A stretch of 64,000 nucleotides of DNA from an uncultured Alphaproteobacteria bacterium (GTDB taxonomy: Bacteria > Pseudomonadota > Alphaproteobacteria > Micropepsales > Micropepsaceae), in contig CADEFU010000003.1 in the NCBI GenBank assembly GCA_902826695.1, forward strand, positions 310,001-374,000. Reading direction: 5' to 3'. Below, one piece after another: positions 60,346 through 64,000 of this stretch. Position 1 is the first letter of the stretch. Each line of letters starts with the position of its first letter. The translations under genes and the position numbers were made by a program. The notes beneath the pieces are model-generated. The model had not been told where the DNA came from and searched no databases. It saw only the letters and a list, made by a program, of their open reading frames with translations.

Positions 60346-60458
60346 TCGTGATGGCCGGGCTTGACCCGGCCACCCAGGGCCACCGCCCATGCATCTCAGC
60401 CGCTCTGCTTTGGTCCCTGGGTGGCCGGGTCGCGCTTCGCTTGCCCGGCCATGACGAA
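60346..60458. repeat. Pair of REP-like GGCCGGG palindromes
   Basis: ATGGCCGGGCTTGACCCGGC (from 60351) is a stem-loop, and its inverted counterpart GGTGGCCGGGTCGCGCTTCG, ending CCCGGCCATGACG, lies at 60419-60455. The two halves are inverted copies of each other. This is the type of extragenic palindrome common in alphaproteobacterial genomes. Lies between two convergent genes. Confidence 0.8.
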
Positions 60459-60468
60459 GTGATTTGGG

Positions 60469-61869
60469 CTATTGTGGAGCTGCAGCCTTACCGCTGTAAA
60501 CGACCGGCCCTTCGACCGCCACCTTCGCGTCCTTGAACAAGATCCAGTCCGCGACCAGCCGGAAGTAGCCCGCCGAGAAGCGCGTGTGCTCGCGCTCGCC
60601 GTTCTTCTCCTCGAACTCGATGATGCCGTGATCGGCCGTTGGGAACATGACGATATCCAAATTCGTCCGCGTAGCCTGAACTTCGCGCAGGATGCGCAAC
60701 GTGTTCGTGGCCGGCGCAGAACTGTCGCGGCCCGCGAGCACCCAAAGATGCGGCTTCTCATACGCGCGCAATGTGGGCACCGGGTCGTACTCCCACGACG
60801 TGCCGACATCGACCATCGGGCCTAGCAGGCGAAGCGCCCAGTTGGGATAGGCGAGAAAGTCGCCCGTGTATTCGCCTTCGATCTTCGAATACCAGGGCTC
60901 CTTCCCGTACTTCGCTCGCACCGCGTCGAGTGCCCCGAAGCCTTCCTCGAAGTCCGACGCCATCACGCGGCCCGTCGCCTCCGTAATCTCGCGCGCCTTA
61001 GCGATGACGTCTTCGCTATCGAAGCCCGCCTTGCGCAGGTCGTCGAACACCTCTTCCCGATCTTCGGCAAGCGGGCTCTCGGCCAATCCATAACCGACAA
61101 CGACAAAGTCGGCGTCGGCCTTGCGCCCAGCTAGCGGCGCAACCCAGCCCGCCTGGCTCCCGCCTTCGAAGCCCACTTCGCGAGCGAGCGTGCCGGCAAG
61201 CGCGCGCGCCTTTTTCAGGGCCGCTACCGCGTCGTCCGACAGCAAATTGAAATCCTGCGAGTAGCTCCCTTGCGACTTGCCGGTTCCGCGCTTGTCATAA
61301 ACGAACACGCCGACGCCGCTGGCCGGCAGCAGATACTGCATGCGGTTGAACAGGATCGCACTGTCGCGCTCGGATCCGTGCACCATCACCGCAACCGGAA
61401 TGGCGCCCTCAAGCCGCGGCATAACCAGCCGTCCCGCAAGTTTCAGCCCGTGACTTTCGAAGGTCGCTTCGGTGATGTCGAACGTCTGTCGCCGCCCGGT
61501 ACCCGCGAAAGCGCCGCCAACGATCGTTACGGTGGCCTCATCGCAAGCCGAGAATCGCACCGCGACCCCGTCAACCGGCGCATCGGTCCAGCCAACCGAA
61601 GGCAAGAACGCGAACGGCACGGACTCATAAGTGACCGCAGGATCGGCCTTGAGCCGCCAGGTCTCGCCGCTCATGAACGTCATGCGCAGCGTCTGCGGCC
61701 CACTCGTCGGCGTCACCGCCGCAACGCGGCCATTGCCCAAATCATAAGCGCCGTAGTGGCAAGCAAGGCGCGCATCCGGCGGCGCTGCGGGGCGGACGAA
61801 AAACGCCCACGCTGCAAGAGCGCCCAACCCCAGAAAGATCGGAATCAAAAGTAACCGACGAACCCACAT
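60469..61869 (-). CDS. Alpha/beta hydrolase with N-terminal signal anchor
   Basis: 466 residues from ATG 61869, with GGGGGA just upstream. A signal anchor (RLLLIPIFLGLGALAAWAFF) is followed by an N-terminal domain of about 130 residues, then the hydrolase fold: PVAVMVHGSERDSA, the nucleophile elbow EGGSQAG, and AGRDSSAP plus ADHG near the end for the acid and histidine. Size and layout are like secreted peptidases/esterases of the S9-related alpha/beta hydrolase group. Expected in the periplasm. The substrate is unknown. Confidence 0.82.
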   Translation of the reverse strand: MWVRRLLLIPIFLGLGALAAWAFFVRPAAPPDARLACHYGAYDLGNGRVAAVTPTSGPQTLRMTFMSGETWRLKADPAVTYESVPFAFLPSVGWTDAPVDGVAVRFSACDEATVTIVGGAFAGTGRRQTFDITEATFESHGLKLAGRLVMPRLEGAIPVAVMVHGSERDSAILFNRMQYLLPASGVGVFVYDKRGTGKSQGSYSQDFNLLSDDAVAALKKARALAGTLAREVGFEGGSQAGWVAPLAGRKADADFVVVGYGLAESPLAEDREEVFDDLRKAGFDSEDVIAKAREITEATGRVMASDFEEGFGALDAVRAKYGKEPWYSKIEGEYTGDFLAYPNWALRLLGPMVDVGTSWEYDPVPTLRAYEKPHLWVLAGRDSSAPATNTLRILREVQATRTNLDIVMFPTADHGIIEFEEKNGEREHTRFSAGYFRLVADWILFKDAKVAVEGPVVYSGKAAAPQ

Positions 61870-61940
61870 GGCGTCCCCCAAAGAGAGGTCAAGAGACTAG
61901 CGACTGTCGCGGCGCGCTGCAGTCACGCCGCCGTGAAGAT

Positions 61941-63323
61941 TCAACCGCGAAGCTTTTCGCGCCGCACCCATTCTTCCGTTTTGTCGAGGGCCCGTACAAA
62001 CTTATCGAACATCTCGTCGATTTCCGCCTCGGTGATGATGAGCGGCGGGCAGAACGCGAGCCGGTCGGCAAGCATGGCCCGCGTGAAAATGCCTTCCTCC
62101 TGCGCAAATCCCGCGCACGCCATGCCGACGGCTTTGTCGGCGGGGAAGTTCCGCCGCGCCGCTTTGTCGGCCACGAGTTCCACGCCGCCGAGCAATCCGA
62201 CGCCCACGGCTTCGCCGACCAGCGGATGCTCGTTGAGCGCCTTCAGCCGCTTCGCAAACGTCGGCGCCACGCGCCGCACATGCGCCACGATGTTGCGCTC
62301 CTCGTAGATCCTCAGCGTCTCGACCGCGACCGCCGCCGCAACCGGATGCGCACTGTAGGTGAACCCATGCCCGAACGTGCCGATCGCGCGGCTTTGATCG
62401 AGCATCGCTTGATACATCTCTTCATGCATCAGCATCGCGGATATCGGCAGATACGCCGACGACAACGCCTTCGCGCACGACAGCGTGTGCGGCCGCATGT
62501 TGTAGGTCTGCGCACCCCAATAGTTGCCCGTGCGCCCGAAGCCGCAAATCACCTCGTCGTCGATGAACAGGATGTCGTGTTTCTCAAGCACCGGCTGAAT
62601 GCGGTCGAAATAGGTCGGTGGCGGAATGATCACGCCACCTGCGCCCATCACCGGTTCGGCAATGAACGCCGCGATCGTCTCCGGCCCCTCGCGCTCGATC
62701 AGCGCCTCCAGGTTACGTGCGAGCCGCGCCGCGAAGTCGTCGTCGCTCTCGCCGGCTTCGGCGCTGTGATAGGCGTGCGGACAGTCCGCATGCAGAATGC
62801 CACCGAACGGCAAATCGAACCCACGGTGGTTGTTCGGCAATCCGGTCAAGCTGGCGCTCACCAGCGTCACGCCGTGATAGCCCTTCGTCCGGCTAATGAT
62901 CTTCTTCTTGGCTGGCTTGCCCTTCGCGTTCCAATAATACCAGGCGAGCTTGATCTGCGTGTCGTTCGCCTCCGACCCGGAGTTCGCGAAGAACACCTTC
63001 GAGGCCGTGAACGGCGCCACCTCCTTCAACTTCTCTGCCAGCTCGATCCCCGGCTCGTGACTCCTGCCCGCAAAGATGTGGGAGTAGGGCAGTTCCCGCA
63101 TCTGCTTCGCGGCCGCCTCGATCAGCCGCTCCTCGCTGTAGCCCAGGCTCACGCACCAAAGCCCTGCCATCGCATCGATATAGTCGCGGCCCCGGTTGTC
63201 GAACACGCGGATCCCGCGTCCCCGCTCCAGGATCAACGGCCCCACCTCCCGATGCCGCGCGAGGTTGGTGTACGGATGGATCAGCGCCTCGACATCGCGC
63301 GTCTGAGCATTGGTGAGGGTCAT
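61941..63323 (-). CDS. Class III (omega) aminotransferase
   Basis: 460 residues. It carries [20 protein letters not shown], the PLP-phosphate site in [39 protein letters not shown], and the catalytic lysine in [19 protein letters not shown]. This fits the pyruvate/beta-alanine-type omega transaminase family. The amine substrate is not predictable. Cytoplasmic, PLP-dependent. It is separated by 4 bp from the partial gene upstream on the same strand. Confidence 0.92.
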   Translation of the reverse strand: MTLTNAQTRDVEALIHPYTNLARHREVGPLILERGRGIRVFDNRGRDYIDAMAGLWCVSLGYSEERLIEAAAKQMRELPYSHIFAGRSHEPGIELAEKLKEVAPFTASKVFFANSGSEANDTQIKLAWYYWNAKGKPAKKKIISRTKGYHGVTLVSASLTGLPNNHRGFDLPFGGILHADCPHAYHSAEAGESDDDFAARLARNLEALIEREGPETIAAFIAEPVMGAGGVIIPPPTYFDRIQPVLEKHDILFIDDEVICGFGRTGNYWGAQTYNMRPHTLSCAKALSSAYLPISAMLMHEEMYQAMLDQSRAIGTFGHGFTYSAHPVAAAVAVETLRIYEERNIVAHVRRVAPTFAKRLKALNEHPLVGEAVGVGLLGGVELVADKAARRNFPADKAVGMACAGFAQEEGIFTRAMLADRLAFCPPLIITEAEIDEMFDKFVRALDKTEEWVRREKLRG

Positions 63324-63327
63324 AAAA

Positions 63328-64000
63328 TCACTCTTTCCTTAGTGCTTGGCTTCGTTTGTACGCGTCGCTTTCCATGGCCTCGCTTCTCAACCGCTCATTC
63401 GCTTGGAGCAATGCTCCGAACGTAGGGACGAAATCGTCTGCGAATTTGACCGATCCCACAGTTCGATTCACCTCATGCAGTAGGTCCATCACGCCAAGCG
63501 CCACAGCCGTAGTGAACCAGAGATCGCTCCGCACAACAAAGTCATCTTCAATGTCAAAGAACGTCGTAGGAAATCGCTCGCCTGTTGTCTCAAGGTTCAA
63601 TGTGAGCGTTGTGTTGATAACGCTGGCGTGCGCAGCGGATAGGTTGATTTGATCCTTTAGGTTCTTGATCATGTTGGAGCCAAGTGGGTAGTGCTTTTCC
63701 AACCACTTGTATCGCTTGGTGTTGAGCTTCTGGGACGCATCGAGAGTTCCGTCGGCCAAGGTCTCAGCGAAGTCGGCGCTGTCAGTGTGGGCTATCGCAT
63801 ACGCGGCCGCAGCGCCAGCCTCAAGAACTTGCCGCAGGTTCATCATTGCTTGCACGTGATGCAACCGGACCGCAGAGAGTGTCGCGAGGAGATGGTGCTT
63901 GCGGGTAAGCGAAAGGAATCCGGCGAAAATGAACCGGTCGGCATCTATCGACTTTATCGACCTCCCCAGTAGACCATAAGCGTGAATAGCGTTGTCAAAG
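63328..64000 (-). CDS. Orphan gene, partial (5' end outside window)
   Basis: The frame is open from the right edge to the stop at 63328, 223 codons seen, with no start before the edge. The visible part is mainly helical: [20 protein letters not shown], then [19 protein letters not shown] and [20 protein letters not shown]. No family is recognised. GC is lower and codon use looser than in the aminotransferase gene. An internal TTG at 63864 or ATG codons just after would be the next possible starts, but coding continues upstream of them. Confidence 0.65.
   Translation of the reverse strand, partial: FDNAIHAYGLLGRSIKSIDADRFIFAGFLSLTRKHHLLATLSAVRLHHVQAMMNLRQVLEAGAAAAYAIAHTDSADFAETLADGTLDASQKLNTKRYKWLEKHYPLGSNMIKNLKDQINLSAAHASVINTTLTLNLETTGERFPTTFFDIEDDFVVRSDLWFTTAVALGVMDLLHEVNRTVGSVKFADDFVPTFGALLQANERLRSEAMESDAYKRSQALRKE

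Overview
The window is high-GC, gene-dense DNA from an alphaproteobacterium. I infer this from codon use and from two gene orders typical of the class: xseB-ispA-dxs followed by a TRAM-type RNA methyltransferase (38675-43146), and pdxH / DnaJ-type co-chaperone / fabI / phosphatase / aroC (49180-59066). Order and genus cannot be fixed from sequence reading alone. No rRNA, tRNA or CRISPR array was seen.

Layout. 1-943 is the start of a membrane protein running off the left edge. 1065-4057 holds a PLP enzyme of the D-cysteine desulfhydrase group divergent from a large multi-domain iron protein (ferritin-like, three-cysteine ferredoxin, two CDGSH domains). 4197-10162 is a three-gene set of secreted DUF11-type proteins ending in a 1356-residue predicted outer-membrane protein. 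10165-14934 carries a CorA/ZntB-type transporter, then a LysR regulator divergent from an AhpD-like / DUF1348 / flavin-oxidase-like / histone-deacetylase-like gene row. 14935-17786 is a patchy accessory stretch: an orphan gene, palindromic repeats, a brnT-brnA toxin-antitoxin pair with a visible operator, and a truncated IS110 transposase. 17826-21719 is a giant RTX protein with exact 294-nt tandem repeats.

21894-38569 is mostly accessory: an acyltransferase, an acyl-CoA ligase, a membrane protein with a cysteine-rich zinc-ribbon-like head, a CPBP protease, a HTH regulator, a tectonin-like secreted protein, a cupin-adenylate cyclase fusion with a decayed copy of itself 3 kb away, an SDR, an AraC regulator divergent from a VOC protein, and an alpha/beta hydrolase. 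38675-43146 is the isoprenoid precursor block (xseB, ispA, dxs) plus the RNA methyltransferase. 43147-48894 has two orphan genes, a methyltransferase, a histidine kinase and small or lipoprotein genes. 49180-51735 is the aroC/phosphatase/fabI operon. 51830-56213 adds a DUF2237 protein, a DUF1772 protein, a class V aminotransferase, a TetR regulator with two inverted repeats upstream, and a Cys/Met-metabolism PLP enzyme. 56246-64000 has the DnaJ-type protein, a Sel1 lipoprotein, pdxH with a cation efflux gene, a small DUF6678-like protein, an alpha/beta hydrolase, a class III aminotransferase and a partial orphan gene.

The clearest candidates for undescribed biology are the DUF11/outer-membrane trio, the multi-cluster iron protein, and the membrane protein with eight CXXC motifs. 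Several families of dispersed palindromes recur at gene ends and near places where the expected gene order is broken.
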